Of a DNA stretch of 40,841 bases, positions 29,661 to 37,737 are shown one piece after another. Both the position numbers and the translations under genes were made by a program. Location of the stretch: assembly GCA_014874485.1 (NCBI GenBank), contig JADBJK010000038.1, forward strand, positions 1-40,841. Reading direction: 5' to 3'. The notes beneath the pieces were generated by a model. The model did not search any database, had not been told where the DNA came from, and saw only the letters and a list, made by a program, of their open reading frames with translations. The stretch is from Chloroflexota bacterium. Lineage in GTDB: Bacteria; Chloroflexota; Anaerolineae; DTLA01. Within the stretch, counting starts at the first letter, position 1. Every line of letters begins with the position of its first letter.

Positions 29661-31106
29661 TTGAGAGAACTGACGGATCGCGCACTGAATCTGGCGAAAG
29701 TGAAAGGCGCAACCTACGCCGACATGCGCATCGTGCGCCGCGACATTCGCGCCATCACGGTGAAGAACGGCGAGGTGGCGTCGCTGGAGAGTTACACCAC
29801 CGCGGGGTTTGGCGTGCGCGTGGTAGTGGACGGGGCGTGGGGGTTCGCGTCCAGCGCGCGCCTGGAGCCGCGCGAGGTGGATCGGGTTACCGCCCTCGCG
29901 GTGCAGATTGCGAAAGCCAGCGCGCTGTTCAAACTGGAGCCGGTGAACTTGGGCGAGCCGGTCGCCCATGTCGGCACGTACCGCACGCCGGTGAAGATTG
30001 ACCCGTTCTCGGTGCCGCTGGAGAAGACGCTGGAACTGCTGCTCGCTGCCGACGCCGCCATGCGCGCGGTGAAGGGCATCGTCGTCGCCGAGTCGTCCGC
30101 CGCGTTCATCCGCGAGGAGAAGACCTTCGCCAACTCCGAGGGCGCGTACATTGAGCAGGAGATTGTGGAGACGGGCGGCGGGCTGGAGGCGCTGGCCGTG
30201 GGCAACGACGATGTGCAGCAGCGCTCCTACCCCAACTCCTTCGGGAGGCACCAGGGCACCGCGGGCTACGAACTGCTGGAGGCGATGGATCTGGTGGGGA
30301 ATGCGCCGCGCGTGGCCGAGGAGGCAGTCAAACTGCTGACGGCTCCCGTGTGCCCCAGCGGGGTTACGACGATCATCCTGGACGCGACCCAACTGGCGCT
30401 CCAAGTGCACGAGTCCTGCGGCCATCCCATTGAACTGGACCGCGTGATGGGCACGGAGGCGGCCTATGCGGGCACCAGTTTCCTCACGCTGGACAAACTG
30501 GGCACGTTCCGCTACGGCTCGCCCATCGTCAACATCACCGCCGACGCCACGATTCCAGGGGGCCTGGGGACCTTCGGCTACGACGACGAGGGCGTGGAGG
30601 CGCAGCGGACGCCCATCGTGCGCGAGGGCATCTTCGTGGGCTACCTCACGTCGCGTGAGACGGCGGCCAAACTGGGCCAGCGCAGCAACGGCACCATGCG
30701 CGCCGACGGCTGGAACCGCATCCCCATCATCCGCATGACCAACATCAACCTGGAGCCAGGCGAATGGGAGTTTGACGACCTCATCGCCGATACCGATGAC
30801 GGCATCTACATGGAGATGAACAAGAGTTGGAGCATTGACGACAAGCGGCTGAACTTCCAGTTCGGCACCGAGGTCGCCTACCAAATCAAGAACGGCAAGA
30901 TGGGGCAACTGTACAAGAACGCGACGTACACGGGCATCACGCCGCAGTTCTGGGCGGGGTGCGACGCCATCTGCAACCGCAACCACTGGAACGTGTGGGG
31001 CACGCCCAACTGCGGCAAGGGCCAGCCGCCCCAGACGGCGCACGTGGGCCACGGCACCGCGCCGGCCCGCTTCCGCAACGTCCAGGTGGGCGTGATGAAA
31101 GGCTAG
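29661..31106 (+). CDS. tldD: TldD metalloprotease subunit
   Basis: A 481-residue zinc metallopeptidase subunit that works as a TldD/TldE heterodimer to cleave small unfolded peptides, for example in leader removal of modified peptides and antitoxin degradation in enterobacteria. The metal motif is HESCGH (H250, E251, H255), the HEXXXH pattern of TldD. FRNVQVG and GHGTAPARF lie near the C-terminus, where a third ligand is expected. N-terminal ADMRIV…ESYTTAGFGVRV is also typical. The start codon is TTG at 29661, supported by AGGAGGTGG just upstream. TldE follows after 85 bp. No RiPP precursor is evident nearby. Confidence 0.95.
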   Translation: MRELTDRALNLAKVKGATYADMRIVRRDIRAITVKNGEVASLESYTTAGFGVRVVVDGAWGFASSARLEPREVDRVTALAVQIAKASALFKLEPVNLGEPVAHVGTYRTPVKIDPFSVPLEKTLELLLAADAAMRAVKGIVVAESSAAFIREEKTFANSEGAYIEQEIVETGGGLEALAVGNDDVQQRSYPNSFGRHQGTAGYELLEAMDLVGNAPRVAEEAVKLLTAPVCPSGVTTIILDATQLALQVHESCGHPIELDRVMGTEAAYAGTSFLTLDKLGTFRYGSPIVNITADATIPGGLGTFGYDDEGVEAQRTPIVREGIFVGYLTSRETAAKLGQRSNGTMRADGWNRIPIIRMTNINLEPGEWEFDDLIADTDDGIYMEMNKSWSIDDKRLNFQFGTEVAYQIKNGKMGQLYKNATYTGITPQFWAGCDAICNRNHWNVWGTPNCGKGQPPQTAHVGHGTAPARFRNVQVGVMKG

Positions 31107-31191
31107 AGCGCGCACGTCGCTGCGGCCTTGCCGGTGCCCCTCTGCCGGAGGGCCAAAGGCCAACGGCTACAGGCTAACGAAAGGAGTTCAC

Positions 31192-32535
31192 ATGCTCGGG
31201 GAGAAGGCATTTCGCAAACTTGCAGATCAGGTGCTGGCCAAGTCCAAAGCCGACCAGACGGAGGTTCTGCTTCAGGCCGGCGACAGCGCCCTGACGCGCT
31301 TCGCCAATTCGTACATCCACCAGAACGTGGCCGAATCCGACGCCGCCGTGCGCCTGCGCGTGGTCATCGGGCGGCGAACCGGCGTGGCCACCACCAACGA
31401 CCTGAGCGCTGAGGGCCTGGAGCGGGCGCTGGAGACCGCCATGATCGTGGCGGGCCTGCAGCCCGAAAACCCCAACCTGCCGCCGATGCCTGGGCCGCAG
31501 GTCGTGCCCCAGGCTGTGGCGTTCTCGGAGGCCACCGCCAACGCCTCGCCGGAACTGCGGGCGCGGGCCGCGGGTGTGTTCTGCACGTTGGCCCGCGAGA
31601 AGGGGCTGACGGCCGCCGGCGCGTTCCGCACGTCCCTGTGGGAGATGGGCGTGGCCAACTCCCTGGGGCATTTCGTGCACAGCGTGGGCACCGTGGCCGA
31701 CGTGAACACGGTCATCATGAGCGAGGACAGTTCGGGATACGCCGAGGCCGCGGCGGTGGATGTGCGGCACTTGGACGTGGAGGCGCTGGCCGCCGAGGCG
31801 GTGGGGAAGGCGCTCCGCAGCCGCAACCCTCGGCCCTTGCCCGCGGGCGAGTACCCCGTCGTTCTGGAAGCCTACGCCACCGCCGACATCGTGAGCATCA
31901 TGGGGTATCTGGCCTTCTCGGCGCTGGCCGTGCAGGAGGGCCGCTCGTTCATGGCCGGCAAGTTCGGCCAGCCCATCATGTCGCCCGCGGTGTCCATCTG
32001 GGACGACGGGCTTGACCCATCGGGCCTGCCCTTGCCCTTTGACTTTGAGGGCGTGCCCAAGAAGCGCGTGGATTTCATCAAGGACGGCGTCGCAATCGGC
32101 GTGGTGCACGACTCGGCCACGGCGCTCAAGGAGGGCGTCCAGAGCACGGGCCACTCACTCCCGATGCCCAACCCCCAAGGCCCCTTCCCGCTCAACATGT
32201 TCATGGCGGGAGGGACGGCATCGGCGGAGCAATTGATCGCCGGCCTGGACAAGGGACTGCTGGTTACGCGGTTCCACTACACGGTGCCCGTGCACCCGGC
32301 CAAAGCGGTGGTTACCGGCATGACCCGCGACGGGACGTTCTGGGTGGAGAAGGGCGAGATCGCCTATCCGGTGAAGAACCTGCGGTTCACCGAGAGTTAC
32401 CTGGATGCCTTCAACCGCGTGGAGGCTGTGGGCAGGGAGACGCAACTGCTGGTGTCCCGCTTTGAAATCGGCGGGGTGCGGGTTCCGGCGGTGCGGCTGG
32501 CGGGGTTCCGGTTCACGGGGACGACGGAGTTCTAG
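31192..32535 (+). CDS. pmbA: TldE/PmbA metalloprotease subunit
   Basis: A 447-residue partner of TldD. It shares the fold but lacks the HEXXXH metal motif, as normal for TldE, which shapes the active cavity rather than catalysing. Motifs include RFANSYIHQNVAESD, RLRVVIGRRTG, HFVHSVGTVADV and the C-terminal RVPAVRLAGFRFTG. The ATG at 31192 has AAGGAG upstream. Transcription with tldD is likely: same strand, 85-bp gap, no terminator or separate promoter visible. Confidence 0.95.
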   Translation: MLGEKAFRKLADQVLAKSKADQTEVLLQAGDSALTRFANSYIHQNVAESDAAVRLRVVIGRRTGVATTNDLSAEGLERALETAMIVAGLQPENPNLPPMPGPQVVPQAVAFSEATANASPELRARAAGVFCTLAREKGLTAAGAFRTSLWEMGVANSLGHFVHSVGTVADVNTVIMSEDSSGYAEAAAVDVRHLDVEALAAEAVGKALRSRNPRPLPAGEYPVVLEAYATADIVSIMGYLAFSALAVQEGRSFMAGKFGQPIMSPAVSIWDDGLDPSGLPLPFDFEGVPKKRVDFIKDGVAIGVVHDSATALKEGVQSTGHSLPMPNPQGPFPLNMFMAGGTASAEQLIAGLDKGLLVTRFHYTVPVHPAKAVVTGMTRDGTFWVEKGEIAYPVKNLRFTESYLDAFNRVEAVGRETQLLVSRFEIGGVRVPAVRLAGFRFTGTTEF

Positions 32536-32563
32536 GCAAGGCCTGATTGGCGCGCGCGTTGCT

Positions 32564-32592
32564 TTGACGGCTCCCGTGAAGCCAGGTAGAAT
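32564..32592 (+). promoter_or_regulatory. Promoter of the MntA-HepT pair
   Basis: -35 TTGACG (32564-32569), 17-bp spacer, -10 TAGAAT (32587-32592). The start near 32599 gives a leader of about 53 nt before the antitoxin ATG. Confidence 0.65.
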
Positions 32593-32651
32593 TGCCTCGG
32601 TAGGACGAGCAGCGAACTCTCCTGCCGCAGTACGGCTTGGAGCGACGTAGC

Positions 32652-32972
32652 ATGTCAGCCCGGACGCGAACGGTGAAGCAGCCCTCGGCGGAAGAGGCAA
32701 CCCGCATCCTGCGGGAGCGTCTTCCTGAACTCCGCGCTCGCTACAGCGTGAAAGCGCTGTGGCTGTTTGGGTCGTATGTGCGCGGCGAGCAGCGCAGGCG
32801 CAGCGACCTGGACATCCTGGTGGAGTTTGAGAAGGCCCCGACGCTGCTGGAATTCGTGGACCTCCAGTACGCGTTGAGCGAGTTGCTGGGGGTCAAGGTT
32901 GACCTCGTGATGAAGACGGCGCTGAAGCCCTCTATCGGCGAGCGCATCTTGGCGGAGATGGTGCCTGTATGA
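32652..32972 (+). CDS. mntA: MntA-type nucleotidyltransferase antitoxin
   Basis: A 106-residue minimal nucleotidyltransferase with the catalytic signature GSYVRGEQRRRSDLDILVEF (40-59), including the metal-binding D52 and D54. In characterised MntA-HepT systems this protein neutralises the toxin by transferring AMP to a tyrosine of HepT. The ATG at 32652 is preferred; GGAG lies slightly far upstream. It overlaps hepT by 4 bp (ATGA), so the two are translationally coupled, as usual for these pairs. All visible catalytic residues are present, so the antitoxin looks intact. Confidence 0.9.
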   Translation: MSARTRTVKQPSAEEATRILRERLPELRARYSVKALWLFGSYVRGEQRRRSDLDILVEFEKAPTLLEFVDLQYALSELLGVKVDLVMKTALKPSIGERILAEMVPV

Positions 32973-33346
32973 GCACTGGGCGCACCTATGCGGACTACGT
33001 GAGGGACATCCTTGTCCACGCGCAGAAGGCCCAGCAATTCGTTGCGGGCATGGACTTTGAGACTTTCCGCATGAGCGAGGAAAAGGTGTTCGCCGTCATT
33101 CGCGCGTTGGAGGTTATCGGGGAGGCCGCAAGACACTTGCCCCCGACCCTGCGGAGGCGCTACGCCCAGATTCCATGGCGGAACGTTGTCGGGATGCGCA
33201 ATGCGTTGATTCACGGCTATTTTGGCGTGGACGTGGAAGTGATCTGGAAGACGGTCCATGAGAGTCTGCCGCCGCTGTGTGCGGTGGCCGAGCAGATGCT
33301 TGCCGATCTGGGTGCTCAGGACAGCGGAATCACGGCGAAAGCGTAA
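32969..33346 (+). CDS. hepT: HepT-like toxin (HEPN domain, DUF86)
   Basis: A 125-residue helical HEPN protein. R77 and H82 in MRNALIHGY form the RX4H ribonuclease motif, and Y84 is at the position that is AMPylated by MntA in studied systems (RX4HXY). Upstream, FAVIRALEVIGEAARHLP is typical of the family. HepT proteins act as RNases, with tRNA or mRNA targets in the examples studied; the target here is unknown. The motif is intact, so the toxin is probably active. It is coupled to mntA by a 4-bp overlap and sits between tldE and gatC. Confidence 0.92.
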   Translation: MSTGRTYADYVRDILVHAQKAQQFVAGMDFETFRMSEEKVFAVIRALEVIGEAARHLPPTLRRRYAQIPWRNVVGMRNALIHGYFGVDVEVIWKTVHESLPPLCAVAEQMLADLGAQDSGITAKA

Positions 33347-33416
33347 ATCCCCGTTCCAAGCGCGGTGTGGTCGGCTCCGGTGATCCCACGTCAGGCCGTT
33401 TCCGCAAGTTGTCGGC

Positions 33417-33445
33417 TTGCCCTTCGCCGCCCCCGATGCTATAAT
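33417..33445 (+). promoter_or_regulatory. Promoter of the gatC operon
   Basis: -35 TTGCCC (33417-33422), 17-bp spacer, perfect -10 TATAAT (33440-33445). The start near 33452 gives a leader of about 24 nt. Confidence 0.75.
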
Positions 33446-33475
33446 CCCCCCGAATTCACCCGGTGGGGCAACCCG

Positions 33476-33763
33476 ATGCCGCTCTCCCTGCAACAGGTGG
33501 AACATATCGCCGAACTGGCGAAACTGGCCCTGACGGACGAGGAGAAGGAACGCTACCGGCTCCAGTTGTCGGCCATCCTGGAGTATGCGGACATGCTCCA
33601 GCGCCTGGACCTGGACGGCGTGCCCCCCATGTCTCACGCCGTGGCGCTGACCAACATCACCCGCCCGGACGAGCCGGCCGCTTCTTCGCCGCGCGACGAG
33701 ATTCTGGCCAACACGCCTGACCACAAGGATGGGCTGATCCGCGTGCGGCCGATTTTGGAGTGA
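33476..33763 (+). CDS. gatC: Aspartyl/glutamyl-tRNA amidotransferase subunit C
   Basis: A 95-residue subunit of the GatCAB amidotransferase, which converts misacylated Glu-tRNA(Gln) and Asp-tRNA(Asn) to the correct amide forms; GatC holds GatA and GatB together. The sequence shows HIAELAKLALTDEEKERY, LQRLDLDGVPP and the C-terminal RPDEP. The ATG at 33476 has a GGTGGGG site; the frame open further upstream passes through the promoter. It precedes gatA by 6 bp. gatB is not in the window. Confidence 0.95.
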   Translation: MPLSLQQVEHIAELAKLALTDEEKERYRLQLSAILEYADMLQRLDLDGVPPMSHAVALTNITRPDEPAASSPRDEILANTPDHKDGLIRVRPILE

Positions 33764-33769
33764 GGCCCC

Positions 33770-35254
33770 GTGAGCGCGCACGCCCTTACCATCCACGAGG
33801 CCGGCGAACTGCTGCGCGCCGGCGACCTGTCCTCGGCCGAGTTGACCCGCGCCATCCTGGAGCGCATCCACCGCCTGGACCCGCGCGTGCGGGCGTACCT
33901 GCGGGTTGTGCCCGAGGCGGCGCTGGCCCAGGCGGAGCAAGCGGACGCGCACCTGGCCCGCTGGCGGCGAGAGGGCGGCGCTCTGCCCCCGCGCCTGCTG
34001 GGCATCCCCCTCGCCATCAAGGACATCCTGTGCACGCGGGGCATCCCCACGACCTGCGGCTCGCGCATCCTGGAGAATTTCGTGCCGCCCTACGACGCCA
34101 CGGCCGTGGAGCGACTCAAGGCGCAGGGGGCGGTCGTCCTGGGCAAGACCAACACGGACGAGTTCGCCATGGGCTCATCCACCGAGAACTCGGCCTACTT
34201 CACGACGCGCAACCCGTGGGACCTGTCGCGGGTACCGGGCGGCAGCAGCGGCGGGAGCGCGGCGGCGGTGGCGGCGGACATGGCGCTGGGGGCGCTGGGC
34301 TCGGACACGGGCGGGAGCGTGCGCCAGCCTGCGGGGCTGTGCGGCGTCGTCGGCCTGAAGCCGACCTACGGGCGGGTGTCTCGCTGGGGGCTGGTGGCCT
34401 TCGCGTCGTCGCTGGACCAAATCGGCCCCATCGCCAAGGACGTGCGCGACTGCGCCATCCTGCTGCAGGCCATCGCGGGCCACGATCCGCGCGACTCCAC
34501 GTCGGTGGACGCGCCGGTGCCCGATTACCTGGCCGCGCTGGAGGGCGGGATTCGCGGGCTTCGCGTCGGCGTGCCCAGGGAGTACTTCGTAGAGGGCGTG
34601 CAGGCGGGCGTGGCCGATGCGGTGCGGGCGGCGCTGCGCGTGCTGGAGGGCCTCGGCGCGACGCTGGTGGAAGTGTCGCTGCCGCACACCGAGTACGCCC
34701 TGCCCGCGTACTACCTCATCGCCCCCGCCGAGGCGTCGGCCAACCTGGCGCGGTACGACGGCGTGAAGTACGGCCTGTCGGTGCGCGAGTCCGCCGACGT
34801 GTGGGACATGATCCGCCGGACGCGGGGGCAGGGGTTCGGCCCCGAGGTCAAGCGCCGCATCATGCTGGGCACCTACGCGCTGTCGGCGGGGTACTACGAC
34901 GCCTACTACCTGCGCGCGCAGAAGACCCGCACCCTCATCCGACAGGACTTTGACCGCGCCTTCCAGCAGGTGGACGTGCTGGCCTGTCCCGTGTCGCCGA
35001 CGGTGGCGTTCCCCATCGGGGAGCGCGCCGAAGACCCGCTGCAAATGTACCTGTCCGACGTGTTCACGCTGGCGTGCTCGCTGGCGGGCGTGTGCGGCAT
35101 CTCGGTGCCCTGTGGCTTCGCCGACGGCCTGCCGGTAGGGTTGCAGATTATCGGCAACGTATTTGACGAACCGACGGTTCTGCGGGTAGCCTATGCTTAC
35201 GAGCAGGCGACCGATTGGCACACGCGGAAGCCGAAATTGGACGAGGAGGTCTGA
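33770..35254 (+). CDS. gatA: Aspartyl/glutamyl-tRNA amidotransferase subunit A
   Basis: A 494-residue glutaminase subunit of GatCAB that releases ammonia for the transamidation. The amidase-signature catalytic triad is K84 (PLAIKD), S159 (PGGSSGGS) and S183 (DTGGSVRQP); the intervals match those of known GatA enzymes. The start is GTG at 33770, with GGAGTGAGG just upstream, 6 bp after gatC; an ATG alternative is not visible nearby. The length is normal. It is followed directly, with no gap, by the nucleotidyltransferase gene. Confidence 0.96.
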   Translation: MSAHALTIHEAGELLRAGDLSSAELTRAILERIHRLDPRVRAYLRVVPEAALAQAEQADAHLARWRREGGALPPRLLGIPLAIKDILCTRGIPTTCGSRILENFVPPYDATAVERLKAQGAVVLGKTNTDEFAMGSSTENSAYFTTRNPWDLSRVPGGSSGGSAAAVAADMALGALGSDTGGSVRQPAGLCGVVGLKPTYGRVSRWGLVAFASSLDQIGPIAKDVRDCAILLQAIAGHDPRDSTSVDAPVPDYLAALEGGIRGLRVGVPREYFVEGVQAGVADAVRAALRVLEGLGATLVEVSLPHTEYALPAYYLIAPAEASANLARYDGVKYGLSVRESADVWDMIRRTRGQGFGPEVKRRIMLGTYALSAGYYDAYYLRAQKTRTLIRQDFDRAFQQVDVLACPVSPTVAFPIGERAEDPLQMYLSDVFTLACSLAGVCGISVPCGFADGLPVGLQIIGNVFDEPTVLRVAYAYEQATDWHTRKPKLDEEV

Positions 35255-36253
35255 TTGGCCATGAAGGTTGTGATTCCCCTGGCGGGGTTTGGAACACGGC
35301 TGCGCCCCCACACGTTCACCAAGCCCAAGCCGCTGGTCAACGTGGCGGGCAAGCCGGTGCTGGCCCACATCCTGGATTCGTTGGCGGGTCTGGATGTGGA
35401 GGAGACGATCTTCATCGTGGGCCACCTGGGCGACCGAATTCAGGAGTACGTGAGCGCCAACTACTCTTTCCCCGCGCGGTATGTGGAGCAGCACGAACTC
35501 AAGGGCCAGGCCCATGCGCTACACCTGGCCCGCGAGCACCTGACCGGCCCGATTCTCATCATCTTCGTGGACACCATCTTTGAGGCGGACTTGCGCCATC
35601 TGCCCACGGACTGCGACGGCGTGCTGTACGTCAAGGAGGTGGAAGACCCGCGCAGGTTCGGCGTGGCCATCTTGGAGGGCGGCTACATCTCGCGCCTGGT
35701 GGAGAAGCCCGCCACGCCCGTTTCCAACCTGGCCGTCATTGGGGTCTATTACCTGCGCGAGGCGGAGCGACTCGCCGCTGCCATTGAGGAGTTGCTGGAG
35801 CGCGACATCCAGACCAAGGGCGAGTACTTTCTGGCCGATGCGCTGCAACTGATGATCAACGACGGCGCGAAGTTCCGCGCCGAGACCGTGGACGTTTGGG
35901 AGGACTGCGGCAAGCCCGAAACGGTGCTCCAGACCAACCGCTATCTGCTCACCAAGACGGGCGGGCACGCGGGGAACGCGAAGGACAGCATCATCGTGCC
36001 GCCGGTGTACATCGCCGACTCGGCGCACGTGGAGCATTCGGTCATCGGGCCGTATGTAACCATCGCCGAGGGTGCCGTCGTGCGCCGCTCCATCATCAAG
36101 GACTCCATCATCAACGCGGGCGCGTGCATTGAGGACGCCATGCTCAACCTGTCGCTCATCGGCGACAACGCCCGCGTGCGCGGCTCCTACGAGCAGTTGA
36201 ACGTGGGCGACTCGTCCATGGTGGACGCCACGGGGAATGGATACGAAGAGTAG
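35255..36253 (+). CDS. Sugar-phosphate nucleotidyltransferase with left-handed beta-helix tail
   Basis: A 332-residue enzyme of the RfbA/RmlA-like group that would activate a sugar phosphate to an NDP-sugar for glycan synthesis. The N-terminal Rossmann-like domain has GFGTRLRPHTFTKPKPLVNV with the conserved GXGXRXXP…KP motif; FVDTIFEADL holds the metal-binding aspartate. From about residue 250 hexapeptide-like repeats (VYIADSAHVEHSVIGPYVTI) form a left-handed beta-helix, as in glucose-1-phosphate adenylyl- or thymidylyltransferase-like proteins. The exact sugar is not decidable. The TTG at 35255, adjacent to the gatA stop and five bases after GGAGG, is used; ATG at 35261 is the alternative and matches the usual N-terminus. 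It overlaps the next small gene by 17 bp. Confidence 0.9.
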   Translation: MAMKVVIPLAGFGTRLRPHTFTKPKPLVNVAGKPVLAHILDSLAGLDVEETIFIVGHLGDRIQEYVSANYSFPARYVEQHELKGQAHALHLAREHLTGPILIIFVDTIFEADLRHLPTDCDGVLYVKEVEDPRRFGVAILEGGYISRLVEKPATPVSNLAVIGVYYLREAERLAAAIEELLERDIQTKGEYFLADALQLMINDGAKFRAETVDVWEDCGKPETVLQTNRYLLTKTGGHAGNAKDSIIVPPVYIADSAHVEHSVIGPYVTIAEGAVVRRSIIKDSIINAGACIEDAMLNLSLIGDNARVRGSYEQLNVGDSSMVDATGNGYEE

Positions 36254-36464
36254 GCCGGTTCGGGTGGAGTGCTACTCGGGCTACCAGTATGCCCAGGAGC
36301 CGCGCGCCGTGGAGCACCCCGAAGGCCGCGCCGAGGTGGTGGCCGTCCTGCAGCGCTGGCGCGAACCGCGTGGCCCGGCCTTTCGCGTGCGCCTGGCCGA
36401 CGGGAGCGAGGCCACGCTCTGGTACGACGAGGCGCTGGATCAGTGGTTCATGGAGAGCGACTGA
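36237..36464 (+). CDS. Small conserved protein of unknown function
   Basis: A 75-residue protein with SRPVRVECYSGYQYAQEPRA, a VVAVLQRWREP strand and a C-terminal DGSEATLWYDEALDQWFM. It looks like a compact beta-rich domain; I cannot attach a named family. The ATG at 36237 overlaps the nucleotidyltransferase end by 17 bp in another frame. A GTG at 36264 could be used instead but would cut off the N-terminus. Its place between the nucleotidyltransferase and aminotransferase genes suggests co-transcription. Confidence 0.65.
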   Translation: MDTKSRPVRVECYSGYQYAQEPRAVEHPEGRAEVVAVLQRWREPRGPAFRVRLADGSEATLWYDEALDQWFMESD

Positions 36465-36535
36465 TCGGGGCGGGATTGTTGACATAACGCGCAGCGTTGC
36501 GCGGGATTTGCAGACATCATCAGGAGGAAAGTTCA

Positions 36536-37696
36536 ATGAAGAACGTGTTGGCGCAACGGGTTGTGTCGGTTCCCCCGTCGGGGATTCGCAAGTTCTTTGA
36601 CATCGCCGCGACGATGAAGAACGTCATCTCGCTGGGCATCGGCGAGCCGGACTTCGTAACGCCGCCTGCCATCACCGAGGCGGGCATCCGCTCGCTGCAA
36701 CAGGGCGAGACGCATTACACGTCCAACTCCGGCATCCTGGAACTCCGCCAGGCCATCAGCGACCACGTGGCGCGGCTGTACGGCGTGCGGTACAACCCCG
36801 AGAGCGAGATTCTCATCACCGTGGGCGTGTCCGAGGCGCTGCACCTGGCCATGTCCGCGCTGGTTGACCCAGGCGACGAGGTCATCATCCCCACGCCGTG
36901 CTTCGTGGCGTATGCGCCTGCGGTGGTCTTCGCGGGCGGCGTGCCGGTGAACCTGTGCACGCGGGCAGAGAACGGCTTCCAGACCTCGGCGGAGGACATC
37001 GCCCAGGCCATCACGCCGCGCACCAAGGCCATCCTGCTGGGCTATCCCAACAACCCGACAGGCGCGGTGATGAGCCACGAGCGCCTGCTGGGAATCGCCC
37101 GCCTGGTGGAGGAGCGCGACCTGCTGGTGATCTCCGACGAAATCTACGACCGCCTGGTTTACGGCGTGGAGCATACGTGCTTCGCGTCGCTGCCGGGGAT
37201 GCGCGAGCGGACCGTCGTCCTGCAGGGGTTCTCCAAGGCCTACGCCATGACCGGCTGGCGGTTGGGGTACGCGCTGGGGCCTGCGGAGATCATCGCGGGC
37301 ATGCGCAAGATGCACCAGTACATTATCATGTCGGCGCCCACGCCGGCGCAGTACGCCGCGCTGGAGGCCCTGCGTAGCGGCGAGCCGGAGGTGCAGCGCA
37401 TGCGCGCCGAGTACGACCGCCGCCGCAAGGTGGTGGTGGCGGGCCTGAACGCCATGGGGCTGACCTGCTGCGAGCCGAAGGGCGCGTTCTACGCCTTCCC
37501 GTCCATCCGGGCCAGCGGCATGACGTCGGACGAGTTCGCCAACCGCCTGCTGGAAGAGGAGCGCGTGGCGCTGATTCCGGGGACGGCGTTCGGGGCGTGC
37601 GGCGAGGGGTTCGTGCGCATCTCCTACGCCACGTCGCTGGAGAAGATTGAGGAGGCGCTGGAGCGGATGCGCCGCTTCATGGAGCGGCACGGGTAG
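36536..37696 (+). CDS. Pyridoxal-phosphate-dependent aminotransferase (class I/II)
   Basis: A 386-residue fold type I aminotransferase acting on an amino acid and 2-oxo acid pair, probably in the aspartate/alanine/aromatic range. The PLP lysine is K234 in GFSKAYAMTGWRLGY; NNPTGAVM and SDEIYDRLVY contribute other cofactor contacts, and the C-terminal FVRISYATS carries the substrate-carboxylate arginine. The N-terminus ISLGIGEPDFVTPP is the usual start of such enzymes. AGGAGG precedes ATG 36536. It lies 72 bp after the small protein gene; a TTGACA at 36479-36484 in that gap lacks a good -10, so co-transcription is likelier. It ends the plus-strand run, facing apgM. Confidence 0.93.
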   Translation: MKNVLAQRVVSVPPSGIRKFFDIAATMKNVISLGIGEPDFVTPPAITEAGIRSLQQGETHYTSNSGILELRQAISDHVARLYGVRYNPESEILITVGVSEALHLAMSALVDPGDEVIIPTPCFVAYAPAVVFAGGVPVNLCTRAENGFQTSAEDIAQAITPRTKAILLGYPNNPTGAVMSHERLLGIARLVEERDLLVISDEIYDRLVYGVEHTCFASLPGMRERTVVLQGFSKAYAMTGWRLGYALGPAEIIAGMRKMHQYIIMSAPTPAQYAALEALRSGEPEVQRMRAEYDRRRKVVVAGLNAMGLTCCEPKGAFYAFPSIRASGMTSDEFANRLLEEERVALIPGTAFGACGEGFVRISYATSLEKIEEALERMRRFMERHG

Positions 37697-37705
37697 GTTG
37701 GTTGT

Positions 37706-37735
37706 CGTAGGGGCAATTCATGAATTGCCCCTACG
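37706..37735. terminator. Perfect 30-bp palindrome D between convergent genes
   Basis: Two 15-base arms (CGTAGGGGCAATTCA and its exact reverse complement) meet without a spacer. The palindrome lies 9 bp after the aminotransferase stop and 2 bp before the end of apgM, so it could terminate both. It belongs to the same family as 24488-24515. Confidence 0.7.
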
Positions 37736-37737
37736 AT

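Noticed and set aside
36479-36507. A separate promoter for the aminotransferase (TTGACA at 36479)
   Set aside because: No -10 resembling TATAAT lies at 16-18 bp spacing; the sequence there is CGGGAT.
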